DNA of 64,000 nt, taken from assembly GCA_029203185.1 (NCBI GenBank), contig CP119310.1:3726001-3790000 (forward strand), written 5' to 3'. The notes below the pieces were generated by a model, which was not told the origin of the DNA, ran no database searches, and saw only the letters and a list, made by a program, of their open reading frames with translations. The DNA is from Candidatus Chryseobacterium colombiense (GTDB lineage Bacteria > Bacteroidota > Bacteroidia > Flavobacteriales > Weeksellaceae). A program made the position numbers and the translations under genes. Below, one piece after another: positions 32,130 through 39,711 of the stretch (positions are counted from its first letter, which is position 1; each line of letters begins with the position of its first letter).

Positions 32130-32676
32130 ATGAAAACAACCAATGAAATTGTAATCATCGATTTGGAAGCCACATGTTGGGAAAACGACAGAATTCCCGC
32201 CGGACAAAAAACCGATATTATAGAAATTGGAATTTGCGAATTAAACAGAACAACACAGGCAATTTCCAAGAAACAAAGTATTTATGTAATTCCAGAAAGG
32301 TCTAAGATCAGTAAATTTTGTACGGATCTGACCGGAATTACACCACAATTAATTGAAGAAAAAGGAATCTATTTCGAAGAAGCCTGTGGGAAAATCAGAG
32401 ATGAATATGGCTCAACTCAGCTTACCTGGGCAGGTTTTGGAAACTTTGATAAAGAGCAGATTATCGAACAATGCGATTACCTAGGCATTGAAAAACCCTT
32501 TTTCCGAAAATTACATCAACGTGATGTATCAATTCAAAAATTATAACGGACTTCATAAAATGATGGGCTTGAAAAGAGCCTTAAAGTTTCTGAATATGAA
32601 TTTTGAAGGCAATCATCACAGTGGAGCAGACGATGCTTACAACGCCGCTAAGATTTTAAGAGAAATTTTGCGGTAA
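32130..32676 (+). pseudogene. DEDDh exonuclease paralogue 2, frameshifted
   Basis: The first frame (32130-32546) encodes VIIDLEATCW (Exo I) and WAGFGNFDKEQ (Exo II). The Exo III part, HHSGADDAYNAAK, is in the +1 frame ending at 32676. The break is a run of five T at about 32501-32505; with four T the protein reads PFSENYINV and continues without a gap, aligning with paralogues 1 and 3. Either the gene is broken, the run is phase-variable or slips during expression, or the base is a sequencing error. The promoter with operator B is intact. Confidence 0.8.
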
Positions 32677-32702
32677 ATTTTTAACAACAATAATTAAAAA
32701 AA

Positions 32703-33287
32703 GTGAAAACAACAGACAACATATTAATTATAGACCTTGAAGCCACGTGTTGGAATGACCGACCGCCGAGAGGTCAGGAAAGTGAAATCATAGAGATCGG
32801 AGTTTGTATTATGGATGCAAAAACCGGTAAGATTTCCAAAAATGAGGGAATTTTAGTGAAGCCTCAATACTCGAAAGTGAGTCCGTTTTGTACGGAGCTG
32901 ACGTCCATTACCCAGAAAATGCTTGATGATGAAGGTATTTTACTGGAAGATGCATTAGATATTCTGAGAGCAGAATACGATTCTGAGGACCTGACCTGGG
33001 CTAGTTACGGAAACTACGACCTCAATATGCTCCAAAATCAGGCAAGAAGATTTCAGACAGATTATCCTTTGAGTGATGACCATATCAATGTGAAAACCTT
33101 ATTCGGAGAATTGCATCCGACGGTTCGCAAAAGTGTCGGAATGGCAAGAGCTTTGGGCGAACTGAATCTCAAGCTTGAAGGTACCCATCACAGAGGTGTG
33201 GACGACGCTAAAAATATTGCGAAAATATTGCATTGGTGTTTACAACAATACTACCTGAATCTCTGTTGTCAAAGCGGATTACTCTGA
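32703..33287 (+). CDS. DEDDh exonuclease paralogue 3, with foreign C-terminal tail
   Basis: About 182 residues align with the paralogues: ILIIDLEATCW (Exo I), WASYGNYDLNM (Exo II) and HHRGVDDAKNIAK (Exo III). It begins at a GTG 26 nt after paralogue 2, so it was probably cotranscribed with it. The last dozen residues (after KILHWCLQ) are read from the opposite strand of an alpha/beta-hydrolase remnant, so the natural stop was lost when the two sequences were joined near 33245. All catalytic positions are intact. Confidence 0.85.
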   Translation: MKTTDNILIIDLEATCWNDRPPRGQESEIIEIGVCIMDAKTGKISKNEGILVKPQYSKVSPFCTELTSITQKMLDDEGILLEDALDILRAEYDSEDLTWASYGNYDLNMLQNQARRFQTDYPLSDDHINVKTLFGELHPTVRKSVGMARALGELNLKLEGTHHRGVDDAKNIAKILHWCLQQYYLNLCCQSGLL

Positions 33288-33434
33288 AACCTTTTTCAAC
33301 CAATAATCCACAAAATGATTGATCCCAACGAATCATCTGACTTCCCAGTCCGGAAATTAAAACTATGGTTTCATTATTGTTTTTGCCAAAATCTCGTAGC
33401 ATAAATCCACATTACCAATCTGAATATTTTTCAT
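33250..33434 (-). pseudogene. Alpha/beta hydrolase, N-terminal remnant
   Basis: On the minus strand, ATG 33434 gives NIQIGNVDLCYEI; after a frameshift near 33398 the protein continues ETIVLISGLGSQMIRW and FRVIRFDNRDSG, a typical hydrolase N-terminus with the oxyanion-hole region. It ends abruptly at the exonuclease gene, and no catalytic Ser, Asp or His part follows. It is a clear footprint of the insertion edge of the RNA cassette. Confidence 0.75.
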
Positions 33435-33439
33435 CATAA

Positions 33440-33778
33440 TTAATATAATGCTGTTTTTATTTCAGAAATAAGAATTTGTTCTGCCTTTGAAATTTCCTGA
33501 CGATAATTAATGTAGCTATTTTCATGATTATCAATAATATGAATGAATTCAAAAGTAAAAACATCATTTCCAAATTCTTTCCAGTCTTTTTGCAGTTCGG
33601 AATTTGTGAATTGTCCGCTGTTTAACTGAAATTTTATTTTATTCACCAATGCTTCAAGGTTTAAACTTCCCTGAATAAACTGTTTTCCCGTAACCGTGTT
33701 TTTTACAGAAATAATCCCCATTGTTATTTTGTGATCTTTTGCTCTTTCTCTAAGTTGTTGTTTTATAGTATTTTTCAT
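33440..33778 (-). CDS. GIY-YIG-like nuclease family protein
   Basis: 112 residues similar to small flavobacterial proteins annotated as GIY-YIG family. GIISVKNTVTGKQFIQGS takes the place of the GIY-YIG strand pair, followed by LNLEALVNKIKFQLNSG and LQKDWKEFGNDVFTFEFI, and a Glu near the C-terminus. The two tyrosines of the core motif are replaced, so activity is doubtful. The gene lies 9 nt after the MarR gene, transcribed in the same direction, so they may be cotranscribed. Confidence 0.65.
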   Translation of the reverse strand: MKNTIKQQLRERAKDHKITMGIISVKNTVTGKQFIQGSLNLEALVNKIKFQLNSGQFTNSELQKDWKEFGNDVFTFEFIHIIDNHENSYINYRQEISKAEQILISEIKTALY

Positions 33779-33786
33779 TTTAATAT

Positions 33787-34212
33787 CTATTGAATATTTC
33801 CTCCCAGTTCAAATAAAAGATCATTCATTGTTTGTAAAGATTTGTTTTTTTTCATTGGGAAAATATCTTTAGTCACATTTTCTGCTGTCACTTTGGCTTC
33901 TTCAAAAACTTTTTTTCCCGTTTCTGTAATGACAACATAGCTCACTCTTGCATCCCTTTCATTTGCCTCTCTGGAAACCAAACCTATTTTTTCCAAAGGA
34001 TTCAGAAGTCGGGTAATTCCGGAAGCGGTCAGTCCGATTTTTTCTGCCAGATCAATTCTTCGCATTTTGCTTTCGGATGAATTGTAAAGCACATAAAGAA
34101 TTACAAAATCATTGAAGCTCAACCCATGAACACTCAAAGAATCAAACTTTCTGGCAATGATTGACTGAAGTTTGTTAATATTCATTAAAAATAATAAATC
34201 TGAATTAATCAT
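33787..34212 (-). CDS. MarR-family transcriptional regulator
   Basis: 141 residues with a winged helix: LSFNDFVILYVLYNS, then MRRIDLAEKIGLTASGITRL as the recognition helix region and LVSREANERDARVSYVVIT as the wing. Such dimers respond to phenolic or stress ligands and usually control a nearby gene. The neighbour to its left is the GIY-YIG-like gene and then the broken hydrolase, a possible former target. It could be native chromosome between island segments. Confidence 0.88.
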   Translation of the reverse strand: MINSDLLFLMNINKLQSIIARKFDSLSVHGLSFNDFVILYVLYNSSESKMRRIDLAEKIGLTASGITRLLNPLEKIGLVSREANERDARVSYVVITETGKKVFEEAKVTAENVTKDIFPMKKNKSLQTMNDLLFELGGNIQ

Positions 34213-34355
34213 TGAAATATATTTGAGTTATCAAGTATTTTTATTTTGCAAATATATATAAATTAATTGTAATTATTTTTTGAAAATATTTGAATCTAAT
34301 TTATAATGATTGACAATTGTTACACTTGAAATTTTTTTTTCATTAAAAATAATAC

Positions 34356-34374
34356 AACGCAAAAAGGTTGCGTA
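34356..34374 (+). promoter_or_regulatory. Regulon operator, site C
   Basis: AACGCAA-AAAGG-TTGCGTA, 10 bp before TTACTTTG (34384-34391). It controls the Cys-rich protein gene at 34412, which starts ~14 nt after the expected transcription start. Confidence 0.8.
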
Positions 34375-34411
34375 ATTCTCTTTTTACTTTGCATCATCAA
34401 AATGAACCAAT

Positions 34412-34765
34412 ATGAAAAATATTCAGCTTTTATGTAAATCTTGTACAGTAGAATTGACTGGCATTTTAACTGTTGTTTCCGAATCTCAATTGAAATGGAA
34501 GTGGGGATATAATATTCTGGGAGAAAGACAAGCTGTAGTACATTTAGATTACAAAAATTCTATTTTAACCAATCTTGATGACGAAAAATTAATTGATCAT
34601 TCTGATTTTGGAAGATTTTCAGGCTGTTGCGGAAGTTCAGGTTCGAATGGAGTAAATAGGCTTTGCAAAAATGGACATGAAGTGGCAACTGAAAGTTCAG
34701 ATTGCTGCACTCCTACCTATTTACATTTTAGCTTGGATCATGTAATAATCAAAGAAATACTTTAA
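34412..34765 (+). CDS. Cysteine-rich protein of the operator regulon, 117 aa
   Basis: I do not recognise the family. It contains four-to-eight cysteines in paired form: LLCKSCTVEL at the start, GRFSGCCGSSG and RLCKNGHE in the middle, and SSDCCTPTYLH near the end. These could bind zinc or form a knuckle. No signal peptide. The promoter has operator site C with the same 10-bp spacing as the TROVE promoter, so it is expressed in the same response. Directly downstream lie permuted tRNA-like sequences. A role as RNA-binding or ribosome-associated zinc protein is only a guess. Confidence 0.65.
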   Translation: MKNIQLLCKSCTVELTGILTVVSESQLKWKWGYNILGERQAVVHLDYKNSILTNLDDEKLIDHSDFGRFSGCCGSSGSNGVNRLCKNGHEVATESSDCCTPTYLHFSLDHVIIKEIL

Positions 34766-34903
34766 ATAGTATTTCTGTAAAAATATCAGGCAGGTCTTGT
34801 TGGGTGTTTCTGTATAGCACTATTGCAGAAGAATTTGTTGAGAAACATGATTTTGTTCTGTTCAGCTTGACCTGAAGGTTTTAGAGATTTTTCCAAAAAA
34901 ATC

Positions 34904-34980
34904 TTGCGGCTCTATAGGTTGAAGGTTCGAGTCCTTCTATTCTCAAAGTGGAATGTAGTTCAATGGGTAGAACAATGGAT
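34904..34980 (+). ncRNA. Permuted tRNA-like gene P1 (GCG anticodon)
   Basis: The 3' half comes first: loop TTGCGGC, stem strand TCTAT, T arm GAAGG-TTCGAGT-CCTTC, acceptor strand TATTCTC. After the linker AAAG (with a discriminator A) the 5' half follows: acceptor TGGAATG, D arm GTTC/GAAC, stem strand ATGGA. Across the junction the acceptor strands pair 6 of 7, and the anticodon-stem strands ATGGA/TCTAT pair 5 of 5 (one G-U). The anticodon would be GCG (Arg). Confidence 0.7.
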
Positions 34981-34988
34981 TTTTTAGC

Positions 34989-35055
34989 ACGGGTTCGAAT
35001 CCCGTCTTCACTTCGGGTGAAGTAGCTCAGTCTGGTCAGAGCACTACATTAAAAC
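34989..35055 (+). ncRNA. Permuted tRNA-like gene P2
   Basis: T arm ACGGG-TTCGAAT-CCCGT and acceptor CTTCACT (35006-35012) precede the 5' half GGTGAAG (35016-35022), D arm GCTC/GAGC and anticodon-stem strand CTACA. The acceptor strands pair 7 of 7 (one G-U), closing on a few bases (TTC). The 3' strand of the anticodon stem is missing, so only a partial tRNA could form. Confidence 0.65.
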
Positions 35056-35207
35056 GGAGGTTGGAAAATAGGCTTAAAATCTATTTTTATTAGCGAGTTT
35101 GAACATTCTCATTAAAAATGTTCACCATGGAAAAATTCGGGATTTTTTCAGTTGTTGAATCAGCATTTTGAAAAAGCCTGTAAGAAAAGATGTTTTCTGA
35201 AAATGAA
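35056..35207. other. Non-coding stretch between permuted tRNA-like genes and slipin remnant
   Basis: An inverted pair AATAGGCTTAAAATCTATTTTTATTAGCGAGTTT leads into short hairpins such as GAACATT/AATGTTC. Only very short reading frames are present. The sequence from 34766 to 34903, left of P1, likewise shows no gene I can support. Confidence 0.4.
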
Positions 35208-35524
35208 ATAAAGCCGAAGATCTTGGTTTGAAAGCTTCCGATGCGGGAATCAGAGATGTGATCTTAACGGGAGAAATGAAGGAAATCATGAATCAGGTTT
35301 TGATTGCTGAGAAAAAAGCTCAGGCAAACAGCATTATGAGACGTGAAGAAACCGCTTCCACAAGAAGTTTGCTGAATACAGCAAAATTAATGGAAGAAAA
35401 CGAAGTCCTTTGGAAGCTGAAAGAGATGGAATATATGGAAAAAATCGCCGATAAAATTGGAGATATCACCGTTTCCGGAAACAGTAATATCGTTTCTCAA
35501 TTGAAGGAAATTTTCACAAAATAA
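35208..35524 (+). pseudogene. Slipin / SPFH-family protein, C-terminal remnant
   Basis: About 104 residues match the end of bacterial slipins: DLGLKASDAGIRDVILTGEM, then ETASTRSLLNTAKLMEENEV and DITVSGNSNIVSQLKEIF. The membrane-binding N-terminus and most of the SPFH domain are missing and the sequence before 35208 is unrelated. Slipins accompany RtcB/TROVE-type RNA-repair genes in several bacteria, as I recall, so this may be a relic of a fuller repair operon. A good terminator follows at 35546. Confidence 0.75.
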
Positions 35525-35545
35525 GACTTATAACCATTATCATTA

Positions 35546-35585
35546 AAGATAGGTTTTGTGAAAGCAAAGCCTGTCTTGTTTTTTA
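35546..35585 (+). terminator. Terminator after the slipin remnant
   Basis: AAGATAGGTTTTG (35546-35558) pairs with CAAAGCCTGTCTT (35565-35577) through 13 pairs including two G-U, then GTTTTTT. Confidence 0.85.
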
Positions 35586-35705
35586 GATGAAGACTAATTT
35601 TTTTCTCTCGCTGATTTTCCAGATGACGCTGATTTTAATGAAATCAATCTATATTTTATTCAATCAGATCTGTGTAAATCTGAGAAATCTGTGGGAAATA
35701 AAAAA

Positions 35706-36152
35706 TTACTTTTTCTCCAGCCATTCCTCATAAGAAAGCACGCCTAATTCCGGTTTCCCATCGCCTTCTAAAATAGAGATAAATTCCAGTTGATTTCCAT
35801 CAGGATCATTAAAATAAATCGCTAAAGCAGGCATCCACGCAAAAACCATAGGTTGTGTATTTCCGTCTTTCAGAAAATTGTAGGGCTTCAGATTTTTGTT
35901 TTTTAGAAATTCAACAGAATAATTCAGAATATCTTCTTTGTCGGCGGTAAATGCAAAGTGTCTAGTTTGGAAATTCTCTTTTTGCTCCCATAAACCCAAC
36001 ATTGATTCTTTATTTTTCCTGATCCATAAAAAGGCAATCGGACGGGTTTCGTCCTTATGAGCGAATTCCAATCCTAAAACTTCAGTATAGAATTTTATTG
36101 CAGTGTTTAAATCACTTACCTGGACATGGGTTTCATACAATCCTTTAATCAT
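35706..36152 (-). CDS. VOC family protein, 148 aa
   Basis: A glyoxalase/bleomycin-resistance fold: GLYETHVQVSDLNTAIKFYT at the start (metal His), then RHFAFTADKEDIL, and IYFNDPDGNQLEFISIL near the end (metal Glu). The final EEWLEKK follows. Single gene on the minus strand, probably native chromosome next to the island. The substrate is not predictable from sequence; such proteins are often involved in detoxification of small electrophiles. Confidence 0.82.
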   Translation of the reverse strand: MIKGLYETHVQVSDLNTAIKFYTEVLGLEFAHKDETRPIAFLWIRKNKESMLGLWEQKENFQTRHFAFTADKEDILNYSVEFLKNKNLKPYNFLKDGNTQPMVFAWMPALAIYFNDPDGNQLEFISILEGDGKPELGVLSYEEWLEKK

Positions 36153-36282
36153 AGTTTAAATTTTAATAAAACAAAGCTAGAAAAGGTATTTTCAAAAACT
36201 TCAGACTTTTGATTCCTTTATTTGAAATGAATGATAGATAGATTGTATTTGGTTGATGTTGTGTTGATGTTGTTTCAACGTT

Positions 36283-36365
36283 ATGTCTGTCATTCTGAAT
36301 GAAATGAAGTGAAATGAAGAATCTCTCAGAACAAAAATGAGATTCTTCCTTCGTCAGAATGACAA
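36283..36365. repeat. Intergenic repeat (TCATTCTGAA... family), copy 2
   Basis: TGTCATTCTGAATG and the inverse CGTCAGAATGACA enclose GAAGAATCTC/GAGATTCTTC. Same family as 31245-31352. The rest of 36153-36540 holds no gene. Confidence 0.65.
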
Positions 36366-36546
36366 ACTCTGTGAATGTTTATTTTCAAAGTTTCAACACG
36401 AATTAACCTTGATCGTAATACACACAACAAAATTTTTATCACAGATAAAAATCCTTGCGACTTAAAAACGGCATAAATAAAAAGAAAACTTAGCGCTTTT
36501 GCGATTTTCCAACAAAAAAATAAGAATTTTTCACAAAAATTTTCAC

Positions 36547-36565
36547 TACGCAAAAACATTGCGCA
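36547..36565 (+). promoter_or_regulatory. Regulon operator, site D
   Basis: TACGCAA-AAACA-TTGCGCA, the most symmetric of the five, 10 bp before TTACTTTG (36575-36582). It controls the TROVE gene, which begins after a ~55-nt leader with the AGTAACCATGAAA start context. Confidence 0.85.
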
Positions 36566-36642
36566 AAACCCTTCTTACTTTGCATAAGAAATCAGAGAGG
36601 AAATGATAATCCTCCAAAAATGTTTAACTAAAAACAGTAACC

Positions 36643-38160
36643 ATGAAATTTAATTTTTTAAGAAAAGAGAATAAAGTAGTAGCTAACTACGAAGGTGAAA
36701 AGGCTTACACCATGACGCCTGCAGAAGAATTGTACAGTGCTGTTGTTACAACAGGATTATCAAACACAACTTATGAAAAAGGAAATGACAGATTGGCGAG
36801 AATCCAGTCTCTGATTCTGAAAAATGATCCCGAATTCGTCGCAAAATTAGCAATTTACGTAAGAAAAGATATGTATTTGCGTTCGATTCCATTGGTTTTG
36901 ACAATCAAATTGGCAAAACAAGCTTCGGGTACAGACTTGGTAAGCAGAACTGTTGATGGCGTTATCCAGAGAGCAGACGAAATCACAGAATTGCTGGCGT
37001 ATTACCAATTGGCGAACGAAAGAACAGATTTGAAAAAATTGAACAAACTTTCAAAACAAATTCAGAAAGGTTTGGTAAAATCATTCAATAAATTTGATGA
37101 ATACCAGTTCGCAAAATATAACAGAAAAGCAGAAGTTACCTTGAAAGACGCCTTGTTCTTGGTTCACCCAAAAGCAAAAGATGAAAATCAACAGGCTATT
37201 TTCGACAAAATCGTTAACGATTCTTTGGAAACTCCTTACACTTGGGAAGTTGAACTTTCAGTATTGGGTCAGACAAAATTCACAGATAAAGCGGAAAGAA
37301 AATTAGCTTTCAAAAACAAATGGGAAGAATTGATTTTCAGCAATAAATTGGGTTATATGGCAACGTTGCGAAACCTTAGAAATATTCTGGAAGCCAACGT
37401 TTCTCCGGAAGCAATGAACAAAGTATGCAGCTATTTGTCGGATGAAAGAGCCGTAAGAAACTCAAAACAATTGCCATTCAGATTTTTGGCAGCGTATAGA
37501 GAATTGAAAAATATCGATTCAAAATATACCTCATCCATCATGGAAGCATTGGAAAGTGCAGTGATGGTCAGTGCGAAAAATATTAAAGGTTTTGGTTTTG
37601 ATACTTCGGTTGTGATTGCGGCAGACGTCTCAGGTTCGATGCAGCAACCGGTTTCTCCAAAATCTAAAGTATTGTTGTACGATATCGGTTTACTGATGTC
37701 AATGATGTTGCAGTCACAGTGTAAAAATGTGATTACAGGTATGTTCGGTAGCAGGTGGAAAAGAGTTCCGATGCCTAAAAGCGGTATTTTGACCAACGTA
37801 GATGCTTTCTATAAAAGAGAAGGTGAAGTGGGTTATTCTACAAACGGTTATCTGGTGATTAAAGATTTGCTGAACAGACGTGAAAAAGTAGATAAAATAA
37901 TGCTTTTCACAGACACACAAATGTGGAACAGCAATAGAACCCGAAATTCTTTTGAAGATTCATGGAATCAGTATAAAAGTATCAATCCCAATGCAAAATT
38001 GTATATTTTTGACTTGGCGGGTTACGGAAGACAACCTTTGGATGTCAGAAAAAATGATGTATACTTGATCGCGGGTTGGTCCGACAAAATTTTCGACGTA
38101 CTGAATGCTTTGGAAGACCGAAAATCTGCCATAGAAATGATTAAAAAAGTAGTGCTGTAA
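36643..38160 (+). CDS. TROVE-domain RNA-binding protein (Ro60/Rsr-like)
   Basis: 505 residues. The N-terminal ~300 residues are the HEAT-like TROVE ring that holds misfolded RNAs and Y RNAs (NDRLARIQSLILKNDPEFVA, LGYMATLRNLRNILEANV). The C-terminal part is a vWA domain with an intact MIDAS: VIAADVSGSMQQ, later FTDTQMW. Ro proteins sequester defective RNAs and deliver them to exonucleases. No canonical Y RNA was found, but tRNA-like RNAs occur on both sides, and bacterial Y RNAs are tRNA mimics. Expression is under operator site D. Confidence 0.93.
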   Translation: MKFNFLRKENKVVANYEGEKAYTMTPAEELYSAVVTTGLSNTTYEKGNDRLARIQSLILKNDPEFVAKLAIYVRKDMYLRSIPLVLTIKLAKQASGTDLVSRTVDGVIQRADEITELLAYYQLANERTDLKKLNKLSKQIQKGLVKSFNKFDEYQFAKYNRKAEVTLKDALFLVHPKAKDENQQAIFDKIVNDSLETPYTWEVELSVLGQTKFTDKAERKLAFKNKWEELIFSNKLGYMATLRNLRNILEANVSPEAMNKVCSYLSDERAVRNSKQLPFRFLAAYRELKNIDSKYTSSIMEALESAVMVSAKNIKGFGFDTSVVIAADVSGSMQQPVSPKSKVLLYDIGLLMSMMLQSQCKNVITGMFGSRWKRVPMPKSGILTNVDAFYKREGEVGYSTNGYLVIKDLLNRREKVDKIMLFTDTQMWNSNRTRNSFEDSWNQYKSINPNAKLYIFDLAGYGRQPLDVRKNDVYLIAGWSDKIFDVLNALEDRKSAIEMIKKVVL

Positions 38161-38196
38161 AAGGCACTGCTTTTAAAAATAAAAACTAATAACCGT

Positions 38197-38280
38197 CTAT
38201 TTTTAGGAGCTGTTTCCCGCTTTTCACTATATCTTTTGTTCCGCTTTGCTACACAAAAGGATGTCGTTGCAATCGGGGCT
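38197..38280 (+). repeat. Structured intergenic element after the TROVE gene
   Basis: ATCTTTTGT pairs with ACAAAAGGAT, and TTTAGGAGC with GGGGCTAAG at the base. Elements with this sequence plan (CCCGCTTTTC..., GTCGTTGCAATCGGGGC) recur between genes in flavobacteria from memory. Function unknown. Confidence 0.5.
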
Positions 38281-38306
38281 AAGACAGAAAATTAAAAAAA
38301 ACAATT

Positions 38307-38996
38307 ATGGAAATCAGAGGTAAGAGCTTTAATGATTCTGCAGATTCTACAGTTACTGTCTTTACAGGTGTGTTAGATACAGCAATGAAGGCAAATAAAA
38401 TAATTGATTGTGTAAAAACACATTTTGATACGAATAATATTGATTTGTGTTTAGATGGTTTTGATTTAGTTAGGAAAATAAATGATGTGGTTTCATTGTT
38501 TGCTATTGCTACTCTAGATTTGGCCGTATCTAGTAAAATGCTTTATAATGCTTCAAATAACTGGGAAAAGATTTATGTAATTAAGAATGTATATTTGACT
38601 GTTTTTGAGAGTTTTAAAACTTTTAATAAATATAGGCAATTCTTGAATGTGATTTCCGAAAAAGCTCTTCCACATCTCCAAGAAAATTTTGTAAATATTA
38701 ATAATTCAATTAGGACTTTTAAGAAAGAATATAAGTACGAAACGGATATGAAAACTATTAGAAACAATATTAGTGGTCATATTAGTGATGATGTAGATTT
38801 ATACTATAAGACAATAATTAAATTTGATGGAGATAAAACTGGAGAAATGATTATTGAATTTATTAAAATCACTGATGATTTGAATAACTTTTTGACAGAT
38901 ATATTACAACAAACTTATATTCATCAACCAAATCAAGAAGTGTTGAAAGTGGCTAAAAAAGTAATCCCAAACTTTAATGAAATGCTATTTAAATAA
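38307..38996 (+). CDS. Hypothetical protein, 229 aa
   Basis: No family is recognised. The protein is helical with a hydrophobic middle (VVSLFAIATLDLAVSSKML) and a hydrophilic C-terminal half; no signal peptide. Codon use is more A/T-rich than that of the TROVE gene, a sign of separate origin. It lies between the TROVE gene and the permuted tRNA-like array, with no promoter of the regulon type of its own, so it may be read with TROVE or be an unrelated insert. Confidence 0.55.
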   Translation: MEIRGKSFNDSADSTVTVFTGVLDTAMKANKIIDCVKTHFDTNNIDLCLDGFDLVRKINDVVSLFAIATLDLAVSSKMLYNASNNWEKIYVIKNVYLTVFESFKTFNKYRQFLNVISEKALPHLQENFVNINNSIRTFKKEYKYETDMKTIRNNISGHISDDVDLYYKTIIKFDGDKTGEMIIEFIKITDDLNNFLTDILQQTYIHQPNQEVLKVAKKVIPNFNEMLFK

Positions 38997-39222
38997 TTAA
39001 AGATTGCTTCGTCGCTTCGCTCCTCGCAATGACAAGAAAAAATAACCGATGCCGTAAGAAAAGAATTCCTTCGATTTCCACTTGAACAAGAGTCTTTTCG
39101 TTATATTGCTCGGTTTAAACTAATCAATGTCGTTATCAAGAGTTTCATCGTCAAACTTCCAATTTGAAAATATTCAAAAAACTCTTAAAATTGTTACTTG
39201 GTTTTTTAAAAATAAATTTAAC

Positions 39223-39241
39223 TGCGTAAAAAGAGTACGCA
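39223..39241 (+). promoter_or_regulatory. Regulon operator, site E
   Basis: TGCGTAA-AAAGA-GTACGCA, 10 bp before TAATTTTA (39251-39258). Downstream, AATAACCATAAAA resembles the start-codon context of regulon genes with ATG changed to ATA, so the unit makes RNA only. It would drive the permuted tRNA-like array. Confidence 0.7.
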
Positions 39242-39324
39242 CTGAAGTGATAATTTTACTTCAACAAAAAAACAATAACCATAAAAACTTAAAAAAGTAA
39301 GTGTCATAAAACAGAATTTCTTCG

Positions 39325-39395
39325 TTAAGGAGCGGTTATACAGTTCGAGTCCTGTTCCTAACATTCGGAATGGCGTAAATAGGTAACGTGCCGCA
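39325..39395 (+). ncRNA. Permuted tRNA-like gene P3 (Leu-type)
   Basis: 3' half: loop TTAAGGA, stem strand GCGGT, T arm around TTCGAGT, acceptor TTCCTAA (39355-39361). 5' half: acceptor TTCGGAA (39364-39370), D arm GCG/CGT and stem strand GCCGC (39390-39394). GCCGC/GCGGT pair 5 of 5 (one G-U); acceptor strands pair 6 of 7. Anticodon AAG if U33 is kept. Confidence 0.7.
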
Positions 39396-39560
39396 TGCAA
39401 AGTCTCTGTTTGATTTTTTATCTTACTTAAAGTAATCGATGCCGTAAAAAAGAGTTACTTCTACTTTACATTGAAACACAATCTCTTTTTAAAAATTGCT
39501 CGATTTCACAATCATTATTTAAAAAATAAAAATCAAGTGTCGTTTTAGAATCATACTTCG

Positions 39561-39644
39561 AGATTGAATAAACATTGGGTCGCAGGTTCGATTCCTGCCT
39601 TTTCCCCCGGAAAGGAGAAGTAGCTCAGACGGTAGAGCAAATGC
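39561..39644 (+). ncRNA. Permuted tRNA-like gene P4
   Basis: 3' half with stem strand ACATT, T arm GCAGG-TTCGATT-CCTGC and acceptor CTTTTCC (39599-39605); linker CCCGGAAA; 5' half GGAGAAG (39614-39620), D arm GCTC/GAGC, stem strand AATGC. Acceptor pairs 7 of 7 (one G-U), anticodon stem 4 of 5. The anticodon is not clear. Confidence 0.7.
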
Positions 39645-39711
39645 ACGGAAGATTCCATAATTATTACCTTGATTTAAAACAAAGAGTGCTGTTAGAGAAA
39701 ACTTACTTCGG

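Noticed and set aside
34947..35013. A linear tRNA from TGGAATG to CTTCACT
   Set aside because: The two acceptor strands pair poorly and the anticodon arm is incomplete; each strand pairs much better with the neighbour in permuted order.
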